Shown here: one piece after another, positions 9,646-19,221 of the stretch
Position numbering within the stretch: position 1 is the stretch's first letter
Layout: each line of letters begins with the position of its first letter
Notes under the pieces: generated by a model
Told to the model about the DNA's origin: nothing
The model's input: the letters and a program-made list of their open reading frames with translations, nothing else
Database searches by the model: none
Made by a program: the position numbers and the translations under genes
Source of the DNA: Xenococcus sp. MO_188.B8
Lineage (GTDB): Bacteria; Cyanobacteriota; Cyanobacteriia; Cyanobacteriales; Xenococcaceae
Direction of reading: 5' to 3'
Assembly: GCA_030065615.1 (NCBI GenBank)
Contig: JASJDR010000038.1
Location: forward strand, 1-57,170
Length of the DNA stretch: 57,170 bases

Positions 9646-9986
9646 TGGCGATATTGCAAGATATTTGGCAATTGGGTCAGAAGGTTTTGGCTTTAACTAA
9701 AACTACAGAAACAAATACAGCTAACATCAAAAAACTACAACAGCAGCAGCTAAAGCTAACTAAAGAAGTTATTAGACTCAAACAAGAGCTAGAAATAGAA
9801 AGACAAAAAAATCAGCATCAAAAAGAGCTTTATCAATCGGAAATTAACAGATTCAAAGCAGAACTAGATAACAAACTGAAAGACTTAGAAATATTATTAC
9901 TGCGTGCCAAGATTAATACGCAAGCTTCCACTTCAGATGAAAACCGAGCTAACTATCTAGAATCAGGAACAGACGAAGAAGAATAA
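9645..9986 (+). CDS. Coiled-coil protein of unknown function, third gene of the RHH cassette
   Basis: The 113-residue protein is almost entirely predicted coiled coil from residue 20 to 92 (runs of Lys, Gln, Glu and Leu such as KKLQQQQLKLTKEVIRLKQ), with an acidic tail. The N-terminus AILQDIWQLGQKVLALTKTTETNTANI resembles the start of small coiled-coil proteins that follow RHH genes in other cyanobacteria, but I cannot name the family. It starts inside the stop codon of the preceding gene, so the two products are probably made together. Confidence 0.6.
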   Translation: MAILQDIWQLGQKVLALTKTTETNTANIKKLQQQQLKLTKEVIRLKQELEIERQKNQHQKELYQSEINRFKAELDNKLKDLEILLLRAKINTQASTSDENRANYLESGTDEEE

Positions 9987-10000
9987 AGGAAAAATGAAGC

Positions 10001-10114
10001 GCGATCGCGGGTTCTTTGGGTTGGGCAAAGCAAAAACAAATGAATCCTTTTAATTTAATTATTGTACTTCTAGTAATGTTATCTATTGGTCGTTTTTATC
10101 CAAATTTAATTCGT
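10001..10114 (+). repeat. 114-bp partial duplicate of the 535-aa gene (copy of 8388-8501)
   Basis: The segment aligns without gaps to 8388-8501, with 103 of 114 bases identical by my count. It keeps the reading frame (GSLGWAKQKQMNPFNLII), and then diverges and ends at a stop near 10164. It is a gene scrap, left after duplication or after insertion of the RHH cassette into a second copy. The rest of 9987-10306 holds no other gene. Confidence 0.9.
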
Positions 10115-10306
10115 GATTTATGGATTTTATCAATACTTAAAGTTAAACTTGCTAAATTAAGTTGAGGTAGGAAATGATATAGTACACCTCATCAATCCGA
10201 GAAATGCCTATTATATTTTAATATAGATACTTATAAATATTGACAAACCACTAGTGTCACTACAAAGTTTATCTGTATGGTAGGATGTATTTGTCTTAAC
10301 TGAGAC

Positions 10307-10379
10307 GGGGCTATGGCGCAGTTGGTAGCGCGTCTGAATGGCATTCAGAAGGCCAGGGGTTCGAATCCCCTTAGCTCCA
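10307..10379 (+). tRNA. tRNA-Ala(GGC)
   Basis: A 73-nt cloverleaf can be folded: acceptor arms GGGGCTA/TAGCTCC including the G3-U70 wobble pair that marks alanine tRNAs, D-arm GCGC-AGTTGGTA-GCGC, anticodon stem TCTGA/TCAGA with loop ATGGCAT (anticodon GGC at 10340-10342), and T-arm AGGGG-TTCGAAT-CCCCT. CCA is not encoded. An integrase stub lies about 140 bp downstream, so the 3' half may have served as an attachment site; I found no second copy of that half in the window. Confidence 0.97.
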
Positions 10380-10517
10380 TTAATTACACGAAGTCCAATA
10401 GTCCCGTATGACAAGCTTTTGCTAAATTCAGCTCATAAACTACTGGGAACTAATAACTATCTACAAAGTCCCATAATATCCTATAATTTACTTAGAATTT
10501 AGTTCAAAATTAGTTCA

Positions 10518-10730
10518 GTGGATAAACTCGATCTACTGCTCGATAAGGCTAATGATCGCCTGAAAAGTTATAAGGCTGTAATCTCGATCTACAAGCGTGG
10601 TCACAAATTATCTTTGCGAGGAACTTTTCAGCCTAAGCCTGGCAGTGATAAAAATGAACCCTATCAGCAGTATTTATCTTTGGGAATGTATTGTAATGCT
10701 GCGGATCAGACTTATCAATCGTTTTTATAA
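10518..10730 (+). pseudogene. N-terminal stub of a cyanobacterial tyrosine integrase
   Basis: The 70-residue frame (GTG start) reads KANDRLKS, then KRGHKLSLRGTFQPKPGSDK, then QQYLSLGMYCNAA. This is the N-terminal arm-binding region of cyanobacterial phage-type integrases, which typically reads ANxRLK..G..I..RGxKLSLRATLPPKPGS..KxxQQxISLG. The whole core-binding and catalytic domain (R...HxxR...Y) is missing; a stop follows at 10728. Its position directly downstream of tRNA-Ala is where an integrated element would keep its integrase, so I read it as the relic of a tRNA-targeted island. Confidence 0.75.
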
Positions 10731-10854
10731 GCTGTTGATGGAGAAGAGCGATCGCCCTTTACCGCCCAGTTGAATTTGTTTTAGTGAGAAACAAGTAATG
10801 CAATCACCATTTAGTAAAAGTAATTAAAGTTTATCTACTGGTCAAGGAAAAGAT

Positions 10855-13317
10855 ATGAGCAAAGATATTATTCCACAACGCTTTCGACAAAAAATCCAAG
10901 AAGCCAAGGAACAACAACTTGAAATACTAGATTTAAGTTATTTAAGTAATGCAAGTAAGTCAGAAAATGAATTTCTAAATTTCTTGAGCAATTTAGTTTC
11001 AGATCGAGTCAAACCATTAACCAAGATTCCAGAGGAAGTTTTTGAACTAAAAAGAATTAAAATCTTAATCTTATATGATAATGAAATAGATGAACTTCAT
11101 GAATCTATTGGCAATCTCTCTAATTTAACTAATCTAAATTTACAATATAATCAGTTAACTAATCTCCCTGAATCTATTGAAAATCTAACTAATTTAACTA
11201 ATCTAAATTTACATAGTAATCTTCTGGAAACTCCACCGATAGAAATTGTCAATAAAGGTATCTCAGCAATTAAAGAATACTACCGACAATTAAAAGAAGA
11301 AGGAGAAGATTATATTCATGAAGCTAAATTACTCATTATTGGCGAAGCAGGAGCAGGAAAAACTAGTCTAGTCAAGAAAATTCAAGACCCCCAATACCAA
11401 CTCCAAGAAAACCAAAAATCTACAGAAGGTGTTGATGTTATTAAATGGAGTTTTCCTATGCTAGATCAAGAACGAGAATTTAAAGTCAATATTTGGGATT
11501 TTGGCGGACAGGAGATTTATCATGCTACCCATCAGTTTTTTTTAACTAAACGTTCTCTATATACTTTAGTTGCTGACACTCGTAAAGAAGATACGGATTT
11601 TTATTATTGGCTAAATATTGTAGAACTCTTGAGTGAGAATAGTCCTCTGTTGATTATTAAAAATGAAAAACAAGACCGTAAAAGAGAAATCAACGAACGA
11701 GCATTACGAGGACAGTTTACCAATCTCGAAAAAACTCTAGCTACTAACCTCAAAGATAACAGAGGTTTAGAAGAGATTATCACCAATATTAAATATTACA
11801 TTCAAAATTTACCTCACATCGGACAAACATTACCAAAAACTTGGGTCAAAGTTCGTCAAGCTTTAGAAAAAGATTCTCGAAACTATATTTCTCTCCAAGA
11901 ATATCTAGATATCTGTGAAGCCAATGGATTCACTAAACACGAAGATAAATTACAGTTGAGCGGATATCTTCACGATTTAGGAGTATGCCTCCATTTCCAA
12001 GATGAAGAAGATTCCCTGTTATATAGAACAGTTATTCTTAAACCAGAATGGGGTACAGATGCGGTTTACACAGTGCTGGATAATAAGGAAGTTATTAATA
12101 GCAAAGGACATTTTACCCGCAACGATTTAAATAATATTTGGCAGGAAGAAAAGTATGCCTCTAGGAGAGGAGAATTACTAGAATTAATGAAAAAATTTCA
12201 ACTTTGCTATGAAATTTCTGACAGCAAAGATACTTTTATTGCTCCGCAACGCCTCAGCGATAACCAACCAGAATATGACTGGAACGAATCCCAAAATCTG
12301 ATTTTACGCTACACTTATTCTGAGTTTATGCCCAAGGGTATTATCACTCGCTTTATTGTGGTTATGCACCAGTATATTGATCAACAAGAATATGTTTGGA
12401 AAAGTGGAGTCATTATAAAAAAAGATAATACTAAAGCTGAAGTAATTGAAGATTACGGCAAACGAGAAATTAGAATCCGTGTGGTTGGTACTGACAAAAA
12501 AAGTTTAATGACTATTGTTACCCACGAAATAGATAAGATTAATGACTCTTACAACCGATTAAAGTATCAAAAATTAATTCCCTGTAATTGTGAGACTTGT
12601 AAAAATAGTCAAAATCCTTATACTTATGGATTTAATAAACTTTTAGAACGAGCTGCTAACAACAAACTAACCATTGAATGCGGTAATTCTCCTTATCATG
12701 AAGTCCAAGTCTTGGGTTTAATTGATAATGCTATTGATATCAAACAATTAATTACCAAAGATCAGCAAGATAGTAATAAGTCAATTAATGTTGAAAGAGA
12801 TATTCAGCAATTAATCATTTTTCTCGCAGAAAACGGCAATATTTCCGGGGAATTCTCAGAACTAATACGTAATATCGAAATAGGTAAAGGCAATTACAAT
12901 GAGCGTATCAACGGTGACTACAAAGACCAACGTCGTATTCAAAACATTAATGCTAAAACTATTAATGTTCAAGGTGCTGCCACCCTTGGGCTTGGAGATA
13001 TAAGCGGTAAAATCGCTAATAGCATCAATCAGCTTCCTGATTTTGATAATCTCAACAAAAACAACCTTAAACAAAAACTCATTGAACTACACAATACTGT
13101 ACTCAAAGAAAATTTAGAAAAAGAAGACAAAGAAGAAACTCTAGAACAAATTCAAGCGATCGCTGAAGCTTTACAAGATTCTCAAGATGGAGTTATGAAA
13201 AAAACAGCAAAGATAGCGATGAAAATACTGAGAGGAACTGCCGCTGCTTTACCTCCTAGTGCATCAATGGTCAATATTTGTAACCAATTACCAGACTTGA
13301 TTAGTAAAATATTTTGA
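10855..13317 (+). CDS. Roco-1: LRR-Roc-COR GTPase with a C-terminal module of unknown function
   Basis: The 820-residue protein has an N-terminal helix and four or so leucine-rich repeats (about residues 55-130; NLTNLNLQYNQLTNLPESI type). A Roc GTPase follows, with P-loop GEAGAGKTS (163-171), DFGGQE switch II (215-220) and KNEKQD as the G4 equivalent, and then a COR dimerisation domain with a Cys pair CNCETC near residue 580. The last 170 residues contain an Asn-rich strand segment (NYNERINGDYKDQ, INAKTINVQGAATLGLGDI) and a helical tail (DGVMKKTAKIAMKILRG ... ICNQLPDLISKIF). I recall that tail in several cyanobacterial multidomain proteins. No kinase domain is present. Roco GTPases act as dimeric switches; an immune role is inference from the Roco-2 locus. 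ATG start at 10855. Confidence 0.88.
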   Translation: MSKDIIPQRFRQKIQEAKEQQLEILDLSYLSNASKSENEFLNFLSNLVSDRVKPLTKIPEEVFELKRIKILILYDNEIDELHESIGNLSNLTNLNLQYNQLTNLPESIENLTNLTNLNLHSNLLETPPIEIVNKGISAIKEYYRQLKEEGEDYIHEAKLLIIGEAGAGKTSLVKKIQDPQYQLQENQKSTEGVDVIKWSFPMLDQEREFKVNIWDFGGQEIYHATHQFFLTKRSLYTLVADTRKEDTDFYYWLNIVELLSENSPLLIIKNEKQDRKREINERALRGQFTNLEKTLATNLKDNRGLEEIITNIKYYIQNLPHIGQTLPKTWVKVRQALEKDSRNYISLQEYLDICEANGFTKHEDKLQLSGYLHDLGVCLHFQDEEDSLLYRTVILKPEWGTDAVYTVLDNKEVINSKGHFTRNDLNNIWQEEKYASRRGELLELMKKFQLCYEISDSKDTFIAPQRLSDNQPEYDWNESQNLILRYTYSEFMPKGIITRFIVVMHQYIDQQEYVWKSGVIIKKDNTKAEVIEDYGKREIRIRVVGTDKKSLMTIVTHEIDKINDSYNRLKYQKLIPCNCETCKNSQNPYTYGFNKLLERAANNKLTIECGNSPYHEVQVLGLIDNAIDIKQLITKDQQDSNKSINVERDIQQLIIFLAENGNISGEFSELIRNIEIGKGNYNERINGDYKDQRRIQNINAKTINVQGAATLGLGDISGKIANSINQLPDFDNLNKNNLKQKLIELHNTVLKENLEKEDKEETLEQIQAIAEALQDSQDGVMKKTAKIAMKILRGTAAALPPSASMVNICNQLPDLISKIF

Positions 13318-13339
13318 TATCAGGAAAACGGAAAATCGC

Positions 13340-13582
13340 TTATTTACTTCTCTGTTCTGCCCGAGTATTTAAACGTTTCAGGCAAGCTTTGATATTGAAG
13401 TAATAGCGGGCTTTTTGCGATCGCTGTCCTCGGCGATCCTGCACCTCCTTGTTTAATCGTAATAAACCATTCCCGATCGCCTTGAGTAAATGTTGGTGAC
13501 TAGAAAAACCTAAAGCTTTCCCAGCCTTGGGAGCTGGCAAATATTCAGGAATGCTACTGTCAATCTCGCCGATTCCCTGCAT
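13340..13582 (-). CDS. Small conserved protein, possible DNA-binding/excisionase-like
   Basis: The 80-residue protein has a helical centre (APKAGKALGFSSHQHLLKAIGNG) followed by a basic stretch (NKEVQDRRGQRSQKARYYFNIKACLKRLN). This looks like a compact winged-helix/MerR-type DNA-binding unit, and I recall similar small proteins near cyanobacterial integrases. That would fit the integrase stub 2.6 kb away, but the assignment as an excisionase is a guess. It is convergent with Roco-1, with only 22 bp between the stops. Confidence 0.5.
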   Translation of the reverse strand: MQGIGEIDSSIPEYLPAPKAGKALGFSSHQHLLKAIGNGLLRLNKEVQDRRGQRSQKARYYFNIKACLKRLNTRAEQRSK

Positions 13583-15436
13583 TAATAGTTTTTTAAATTC
13601 ATCACGCGCGAGTCTTGACAGACCACTAGTACCGCTGCGCGGAAGTCAAGAGTCAAAAGTCAAAAGCGCCGAGACCCCGCGTTATGCGTAGCGGTATCCT
13701 TTAGGGCGGCGTAAGACGCAAGGGAACGCTCGGCAAGACAGTCAAAAGTCTTTTAGCACAAAGGTTTCAAGTTTTTTAAATGGCTGTTGTATTTACGCCC
13801 AAGTCCACTAGATCAGCCTATCATATCGCAAAAACTGGTTGAGATTAATTATAGCGATCGCCGCATCATAAAAATGGCAGATCTGTCACTTTGATAATTC
13901 GTCCAGGACAGTCTAGGACATAATAACACCATAGTTAATTGCGATCGCGCAAATCAAGGAGGTATGCTACTGCTAAAGCTAATACTATCTGAGTGATCAA
14001 AACTAATAACATTATCAAACTTCTCTATAATCAAAGCATTCCCGATTGATTGGCCGTCCGTTGGGAATCTCTTAAATATTGCTTTTATTGTGTAACCACA
14101 GTATAACAATTAAGTTACAAAAATAGTAAAATTGACACTAAGAATCAAGAAAAAAAGCACATAAACTTAAAGTATTAGCCCAGTTGTATTCTTATCTTGG
14201 GTCAATTGAGAGAAGTATTGAAGGACTAAAAAAGAAAGTGGTAAGCTGATGTTAGCAGTTACCAGATCCTTATTAACTCTTCTAGTAAGAAAAAATATAA
14301 AAGCGTAAAACAAGGCAAAAACACAAGCTTGCTACAGAATGCGATAAATCAGAAAAAGAGTCGAGTATTTGAAATTTTTTGATAGATAATTTTGTCATTC
14401 CTAATGGCAATCTTTGTGATGGTTGTTATTATTTGATTTATATGAATATAGCTGGTAGTTTATTTACAGTAATTACGTTGAAGAAAATACGGATCTTTTC
14501 AAAATCATGATACTATGACCATGAAATACCTTTTAAATCTCTAAGGTAAGCATCTCAAAAATTTGATTTGTTATGTCTTCAAGAAATAATTTGATTTTTA
14601 GGAGTTCGCCAGATTTAAAAAAGGAAAAAAACTAGAGCAGGTAAATCTTTTGCTTCTAAATGTAGAGACGATTTTCGCTGTCAGTCAGTATCAGTAATCA
14701 ATTTTTATTCTAACTTCATAAACTTACCTTGCTAAAGCTACTTGATTTTGGCAAAATATTACTTTAATACTTAAATGAGATAATTATTAACCTTAAAAAT
14801 AAAAAATTTAAAACTCACCTGATTTTAGTTTTTGTAATGTAGGAAAAATTGATGATGATTGCATTAATTAGCATTGTAGTTTGCGATCAGATTCTTGCTT
14901 CTACTATCGGTAATTGTGCTTGCTTTGCTAATGAAAAACCTCAAACATCAACTATTTGATATTGACTTATGATACTATAGCAGTTCTGATGCTGGTGAGG
15001 TACAAAACTTCTAGCTTTGAGGCAGAAGGCAGATGTTAGATGTGTTTCATGAATCCGAGAAACGCTATCAATCCGCTTGGCAAAAGTTAGTTTTTGCTAG
15101 TGAGGGAAACCTAGTCATGGAAAGTGTTTTAAGTTTTTAGGGTATGTGACCTATCCAAAATAAAGCTTAGTATAAGCTTTCTAGCTGCTTTCTCCCTGAT
15201 CCTCCTGATCCCTTATTCTATAACTATTGGTATCAATGAATCGCTGCTCTAGCAGGGAAAAGATAAGGTATCAAATCTCCCGGAAAGAATGATAATTGAA
15301 ATTAATGCTGCTAATTGGATGAACATCAATTGATAGTTTTTCCTCTATTATGAAAGCAGTAGTAATTATAGAAGTTCTATAGTTAACGATTATAAAACTG
15401 CTGAGAACCTCTTCAAAAAAACTAAGTACAGAGTTC
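13583..15436. other. 1.85-kb gene-poor stretch
   Basis: No convincing gene is visible. Bases 13625-13750 hold a GC-rich dispersed repeat with the words GCGTAGCGGTATCCTTTAGG and AGTCAAAAGTC, the former also found near 28180. The remainder is AT-rich, with many stops in all frames. The best small frame is a 35-codon ORF at 14852-14959 with a hydrophobic start and AGG upstream; another 35-codon frame starts at 15034. Neither can be supported. The last 200 bases must carry the promoter of the histidine kinase gene. Confidence 0.5.
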
Positions 15437-18187
15437 ATGTCTAGTTTAGAAATTACTCTCAATGAATTTGTCACTAAAATTCCTCTATGTCAAACCAATG
15501 TCAGTTGGGACAAGCTAATGGCTGCCCTAGATTCTAGTTCGAGTGGCATTATTGCCATCGTCGATCCCAACTATCGTCCTCTAGGGATCTTAGAAAGTCA
15601 CAAGCTATTAGCAGAAATAGCTAACAACAGTAGAGCTTCTGGGATAATTCCAGAAGAAACTCTCAAGTCATTGCCAAAACCAGTAGGTCTGACCCATAAC
15701 GTAAAATTAAAAAGCTTGATCTCACAAATCACTGTTCTGTCTTCCCAGACTAAGCTTCAAGAGTTTATTTCTTTGCTGAACAGTCAAGAATCTCTCATCT
15801 CGGAAAAAAATTACTTTATTGTCGATTCAACAAAAAAAGTTCTAGGAATTTTGAATCTTCCCAAACTACTGAAACATATAGCAAAAGGCTATACTGGCCA
15901 TCAACTTGATAGACAATCTTTTCCTCATCATCTCGAAGAGATTTACTTAGCTGAGTCCCAAACTTTATTTAGCCTATGGGAACAAATTCCTTGTCCTTTG
16001 GTACTGCATGATACTGAGGGAAATATCTGTTATCACAATCCAGCTTGGCTTCAGCATCTCAATCAAGATCAAGAAGTTCCCTGGACTGACTTCAAAGAGC
16101 AGAGTAATGTTATTACCGCTCCGGAGTTAGCATGGCAATCAGCTATGTTCTCGCAAATTCCAGAGCCCAGACCATCTGCCATCTTTTCTCAATGTTATTG
16201 TCCTATCAAGCAAGATGGGGTTCCGTCTTTAGTTATTGGTTCTCAACCTCAATCCCTAATCAATACTAGTTCAGAAACATTTTTCTTGAGAGATAATTAC
16301 CAAAATGCGATCGTAGATATTGATGAACAGATTACAGATAACAATTTCCTTACAGCTCAAAATACTATAGAAAAAACTAATAATAAGCTAGACTGGCACT
16401 ATATAAAGTTTCCGATTCAGCTAACCGCAAAAACCTTAGAAGAGGCTCCCCATAATCAATCTTCACAAAAATATTGGCTAGTCCTGGCAACTCAACTTGA
16501 CTCATCCCACTACATAGAAACTCACAAAGCCCAAGTTACCGACACTAACAACAATGGAGAGCAAGTCAGAGAAATCTACTCCAGCTCCGAGCCCGATCAA
16601 CTGAGAAGATTGCAAAATGAATTCCTAATCAACATTGCTCATGATCTCAAATCCCCTCTCACAGCTATTATTGGTTTATCAAGTTTACTGAGAGAAGAAA
16701 AATTGGGCTCTCTGAATCCCAGGCAAATTCGTTATTTGGATTTGATTTACCGCGGTGGCAGACAGTTAATGGGAACTGTAACTGAGCTGCTGGAGATTAC
16801 GAGTTTAGCGACGGGAAAACTAAGACTGAAATTAGAAACTATTGAGCTAGAGCAATTTTGTCACCAAGCATATCAGCAGGTTGTTACCAAGCTCAAAGCA
16901 GTGCAAGATCCCCATAGCAATAAACCTTTAATTTTACCTCAATGCCAATTAAATATTGATTCAGGCTCATCAGTAGTGATTGCAGATCGACTGCGGTTAA
17001 ACCAAATCTTGACTCGGTTATTAGAAAATGCCGTCAAATCAACTCCTGCTGAAGCAGAAATTGGGATTAAGGTTGAGCGATGGACTGAGTGGGTGGCAAT
17101 TATTGTTTGGGATAGGGGAAGGGGACTCTCTGAAACTGTTCAGAAGTCTTTATTAGAAGAAATGTTCGAGCCAGACAATTTCTTATCTTCTCTAGAAAGG
17201 TCAAATGGGTTAGGATTGATGCTTGCCCAACAATTAGCTCGCTCTCATGGGGGAGATATTTCTTTTACTTCTCAAATTAATCGCGGTAGCGAATTTACCT
17301 TGCTACTGCCTGCAAATCCTCTCCATAATATCTCAGAGCAAGAGGGTTGTACCTCAACAGAAGCAGTCTTAGCTTCTGATTACAACCAGCATACCCCCCA
17401 ATCTTCATTAGTATTAATCGTCGAAACTTCTTCTTTAAGGATTCAAGATTTAACTGAAAGTTTACAAGAACTAGGTTATCATGCCGCGATCGCTCGTAAT
17501 CAAAATGAAGCTTTATATAAAGCAAGGAATCTTAAACCAAGTAAGATTATCCTCAACCATGAACTCGTCGAACTTGCGAGACAAGATATCCTGGCAGAAC
17601 TTAAGTCCGCTCCTCAAACCTCTCAAATTCCTGTGATTTTGCTCTGCGAGAATCATCTTCTACCAAAGTATCAATATTCCCTACTGGAGAAGATCTTGCT
17701 GTTGCCACTCAATAAAATTAATCCAGAAGTGCTGAGCAAATATTTCCCTCCACTGAGGAATCAAAGTTCTTGCCCAGAAAAAAGACTTACTATATTACGT
17801 CTTTGTCTTAACCAAGGGGCCAAGAATTTAACTGGTTCGGAAATCGATTCACTGTTTGACAATTATTCTTTTAATATTTGCCATCATATTATTGAAGCAG
17901 ATAGCTTAGAACAAGCAAATATCCTAGTGAAGATCTGGAATATAGATCTGATTATTTGGGATGGTAGTAATTTAGAATCGCCTTTAGAGCTTTTGAGATC
18001 GCTAGTAACTTTTCCCCAACTCGCTCAGATTCCTATGATCACTCTAGATGAAAAAACTACAGCAGCAGCCAATCAATTTGAGGATCTAACGGTCTTTCCC
18101 TGTTTAGTTCCGATTAATGAACAAAATATCACCGAATTAATGGAAGTAATTCAAAATGCAGCCACAACAATTGATAACGAATCATAA
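15437..18187 (+). CDS. Hybrid sensor histidine kinase with N-terminal CBS-like domains and two degenerate receiver domains
   Basis: The 916-residue protein begins with two CBS-like units (about residues 10-60 and 80-150, each with VDP/VDS..LGIL). A PAS-like segment follows (about 165-225, LFSLWEQIPCPLVLHDTEGN), then HisKA with the phospho-acceptor H402 in NIAHDLKSPLTAI. The HATPase has an N-box (LLENAVKS), a G1-like DRGRGLS and a G2 NGLGLMLAQQLARSHGG. The C-terminal 260 residues are two receiver-like folds. The first lacks the acceptor Asp (its strand reads SKIILNHEL); the second keeps an Asp in DLIIWDGS. No membrane helix is seen, so it is a soluble kinase. CBS units suggest sensing of an adenine nucleotide. 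ATG start at 15437. No response regulator gene is adjacent. Confidence 0.85.
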   Translation: MSSLEITLNEFVTKIPLCQTNVSWDKLMAALDSSSSGIIAIVDPNYRPLGILESHKLLAEIANNSRASGIIPEETLKSLPKPVGLTHNVKLKSLISQITVLSSQTKLQEFISLLNSQESLISEKNYFIVDSTKKVLGILNLPKLLKHIAKGYTGHQLDRQSFPHHLEEIYLAESQTLFSLWEQIPCPLVLHDTEGNICYHNPAWLQHLNQDQEVPWTDFKEQSNVITAPELAWQSAMFSQIPEPRPSAIFSQCYCPIKQDGVPSLVIGSQPQSLINTSSETFFLRDNYQNAIVDIDEQITDNNFLTAQNTIEKTNNKLDWHYIKFPIQLTAKTLEEAPHNQSSQKYWLVLATQLDSSHYIETHKAQVTDTNNNGEQVREIYSSSEPDQLRRLQNEFLINIAHDLKSPLTAIIGLSSLLREEKLGSLNPRQIRYLDLIYRGGRQLMGTVTELLEITSLATGKLRLKLETIELEQFCHQAYQQVVTKLKAVQDPHSNKPLILPQCQLNIDSGSSVVIADRLRLNQILTRLLENAVKSTPAEAEIGIKVERWTEWVAIIVWDRGRGLSETVQKSLLEEMFEPDNFLSSLERSNGLGLMLAQQLARSHGGDISFTSQINRGSEFTLLLPANPLHNISEQEGCTSTEAVLASDYNQHTPQSSLVLIVETSSLRIQDLTESLQELGYHAAIARNQNEALYKARNLKPSKIILNHELVELARQDILAELKSAPQTSQIPVILLCENHLLPKYQYSLLEKILLLPLNKINPEVLSKYFPPLRNQSSCPEKRLTILRLCLNQGAKNLTGSEIDSLFDNYSFNICHHIIEADSLEQANILVKIWNIDLIIWDGSNLESPLELLRSLVTFPQLAQIPMITLDEKTTAAANQFEDLTVFPCLVPINEQNITELMEVIQNAATTIDNES

Positions 18188-18297
18188 ATCATTACAATAA
18201 TTAATGATCAATAATTAATTATTGACATGCAAGCTACAATCACAGCATATAATGATAGACTTCTTCTACCTCAAGTATTATAAACTTAGACAAAAGA

Positions 18298-19221
18298 ATG
18301 ACTGTAGTTGTCTTTGGCAGTATTAATCTCGACCTAGTAGTCGAAGTTCCTCACTTACCCACAAGGGGAGAAACGGTTATTGGCAATCGTTTTTTCTGCG
18401 CCACTGGGGGTAAAGCAGCAAATCAAGCTGTAGCTGTAGCCAAATTAGGTGTTCCCGTCTACTCTATTGGTCGGGTAGGGAACGATAATTTTGGTCAAGT
18501 TTTACTAGAAAATCTTCAACTGGCAGGAGTCGATATCACAGGAGTTACCATAGATCCTCAGACCCATTCTGGAGTGGCTTCAATTGTGGTCGATCAAAGA
18601 GGTGATAATGCGATCGCCTGCGCCGCCGGAGCCAATAATCTCGTCAGAGAGCCGGAACTGCAAGCATTTGAGAAAATTATTCCTCAAGCCAAAGTAATTT
18701 TGCTCGAACTAGGTATTCCTCTACCTACGGTGATGGAAGCCTTGAGACGGGCTAAATCAGCTAATTGTCCGATTATCCTAGATCCCGCTCCTGCGAGATC
18801 AAGTTTGCCAGACGAACTCTATGAATTAGTAGATATTATTACTCCCAATGAAGTAGAAGCTAGTCAACTGGTGGGTTTTACTGTTGATGGCATTACCACT
18901 GCCCGACAAGCCGCTTCTTTTCTGCATCAAATGGGAGCGAAAAAAGTAATTATTACTTTGGGTAGTCAAGGAGCTTTTTGTAGTACCGAAGTAGAAGATT
19001 TTTGGCTCAAACCGATTCCTGTCAAAGTGGTAGATACCGTAGCAGCGGGAGATGCTTTTAACGGTGCTTTATCTGCCGCGCTCGCTTCTGGTAAATCTTT
19101 TAAAGAGGCTGCTATCTGGGGTAATGTGGCCGGAGCTCTAGCTGTTACCCAACAAGGAGCGCAACCTTCTCTGCCTACCCGGGATACTTTTATGGAATTA
19201 TTAGCGCAACAAGAGTTTTAA
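18298..19221 (+). CDS. rbsK: Ribokinase (PfkB family)
   Basis: The 307-residue protein has the PfkB signatures: N-terminal FGSINLDLVVEVPHLPTRGET, the sugar-binding GGKAANQAVAVAKLG (about residues 37-51), and the C-terminal catalytic motif DTVAAGDAFNGAL containing the anion hole and the Asp base. The combination and length match ribokinase, which makes ribose-5-phosphate from ribose. No ribose transporter is nearby. ATG start at 18298. The stop region overlaps the convergent HlyD gene by 4 bp, so the two transcripts run into each other. Confidence 0.92.
   Translation: MTVVVFGSINLDLVVEVPHLPTRGETVIGNRFFCATGGKAANQAVAVAKLGVPVYSIGRVGNDNFGQVLLENLQLAGVDITGVTIDPQTHSGVASIVVDQRGDNAIACAAGANNLVREPELQAFEKIIPQAKVILLELGIPLPTVMEALRRAKSANCPIILDPAPARSSLPDELYELVDIITPNEVEASQLVGFTVDGITTARQAASFLHQMGAKKVIITLGSQGAFCSTEVEDFWLKPIPVKVVDTVAAGDAFNGALSAALASGKSFKEAAIWGNVAGALAVTQQGAQPSLPTRDTFMELLAQQEF

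Noticed and set aside
10372..10400. Second copy of the tRNA-Ala 3' end as attachment repeat
   Set aside because: I looked for TTCGAATCCCCTTAGCTCC elsewhere in the window by eye and found none.
14852..14959. 35-codon frame with hydrophobic start in the long gap
   Set aside because: Too short and without conservation evidence; AT-rich DNA gives such frames by chance.
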